NCBI GenBank assembly: GCA_017440425.1
Contig: JAFSHJ010000256.1
Span: forward strand, 1 to 5,134
DNA length: 5,134 bases
Source of the DNA: Oscillospiraceae bacterium
GTDB taxonomy: Bacteria; Bacillota; Clostridia; Oscillospirales; Ruminococcaceae
Reading direction: 5' to 3'
Positions 4,777 to 5,134 of this stretch are shown in pieces (the first letter of the stretch is position 1; each line of letters begins with the position of its first letter). The position numbers and the translations under genes are program-made. Under the pieces are notes generated by a model, which did no database searches, was not told where the DNA came from, and saw only the letters and a program-made list of their open reading frames with translations.

Positions 4777-5134
4777 TCAGTTCTGTTTCAGCATCATCTT
4801 TGCGCATTTATAGACATCGCCGCAGCCGAGAGTTATTACAAGGTCTCCTGCTTCTGCGTTTGCCATGGTATATTCCGCCATCTCTTCAAAGGTGGGGAAC
4901 CACACACAGCCGTCAATTTTGTCGCAAAGATCTTTTGCGTAGATGTTATAGGTGTTTTTCTCTCTCGATCCCATTATCTCGGAGAGCACGACCCTGTCTG
5001 CAATGGAAAGAACTCTTGCGAAGTCATCCAGCAGCATTGCCGTTCTGGAATAGGTGAAGGGCTGGAACACCGCCCACACCTTTTTAAAGCCAAGCTCCTT
5101 TGCCGCCTTGAGGGTGACCTCCACCTCTGCAGGG
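4777..5134 (-). CDS. murC: UDP-N-acetylmuramate--L-alanine ligase MurC, C-terminal part only
   Basis: The cytoplasmic Mur ligase that adds L-alanine to UDP-MurNAc using ATP, the first peptide step of peptidoglycan synthesis. Only the last 118 residues are in the window, roughly a quarter of the usual 450-470 aa. They belong to the third domain, which binds the amino acid and helps close the active site. The frame is open to the window edge and begins PAEVEVTLKAAKELG, matching the HHPaEi.atL.aAk segment of MurC. It continues with FQPFTYSRTAMLLDDFA, then LSEIMGSREK, and ends with GDLVITLGCGDVYK, the family's GdlvltmGaGdi block. The variants F for H in FQPF and GCGD for GAGD are minor. A GTG at 5124 is an internal codon, not a start. 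The TGA stop at 4777 lies 14 nt before the preferred radC start, so radC is probably expressed from the murC transcript. Confidence 0.92.
   Translation of the reverse strand, partial: PAEVEVTLKAAKELGFKKVWAVFQPFTYSRTAMLLDDFARVLSIADRVVLSEIMGSREKNTYNIYAKDLCDKIDGCVWFPTFEEMAEYTMANAEAGDLVITLGCGDVYKCAKMMLKQN

Noticed and set aside
4763..4807. The upstream ATG at 4807 as the radC start.
   Set aside because: It would add 15 poorly RadC-like residues, overlap murC by 31 nt and lack a ribosome-binding site. The ATG at 4762 has one and gives the usual family length.
1..5134. Mobile element, CRISPR array, tRNA or rRNA genes.
   Set aside because: I looked on both strands for terminal inverted repeats, transposase motifs, regularly spaced repeats and tRNA-like T-loop/CCA patterns and found none.

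Overview
All recognisable genes lie on the minus strand, so transcription runs from the right edge to the left. In that order: murC (3' end only), radC, an alpha-oxoamine synthase that most resembles bacterial serine palmitoyltransferase, a short-chain dehydrogenase/reductase (SDR), a DegT/DnrJ/EryC1/StrS-type PLP aminotransferase, and rlmA (5' part only). The window is almost entirely coding. The one gap of any size, 1950-2056, holds a strong hairpin. I see no tRNA, rRNA, CRISPR array, insertion sequence or phage gene.

The source is most likely a Firmicute of the class Clostridia with mid-range GC, close to 50% by eye. Several starts carry clear Shine-Dalgarno sequences (AAGGAG, GAGGTGG, GAGGA), which argues against Bacteroidetes, where these are usually absent. 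The RadC and MurC sequences also look clostridial. This is an inference from gene style, not a taxonomic assignment.

Layout: murC (4777-5134, partial) is followed by radC, whose best-supported start lies 14 nt after the murC stop. The alpha-oxoamine synthase (2850-4043) begins 26 nt after radC. Its last codons overlap the SDR start by about 14 bp, with the SDR ribosome-binding site inside the synthase gene, so these two look translationally coupled. A 13-bp hairpin without a good U-tract follows the SDR. Then come the DegT aminotransferase (765-1949) and, 17 nt later, rlmA (1-747, partial).

How they may work together: the central pair is the most interesting part. An alpha-oxoamine synthase of the serine palmitoyltransferase subgroup would condense an acyl thioester with an amino acid to give a 3-keto long-chain amine, and a coupled SDR would reduce that ketone. 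That is the first two-step module of sphingoid-base (or sulfonolipid/capnoid) synthesis, known from Bacteroidetes, Sphingomonas relatives and Caulobacter but unusual in Clostridia. It sits between housekeeping genes for peptidoglycan (murC), a RadC/JAMM protein and 23S rRNA methylation (rlmA). The DegT aminotransferase probably makes an amino sugar or similar amine, but nothing nearby reveals its substrate.
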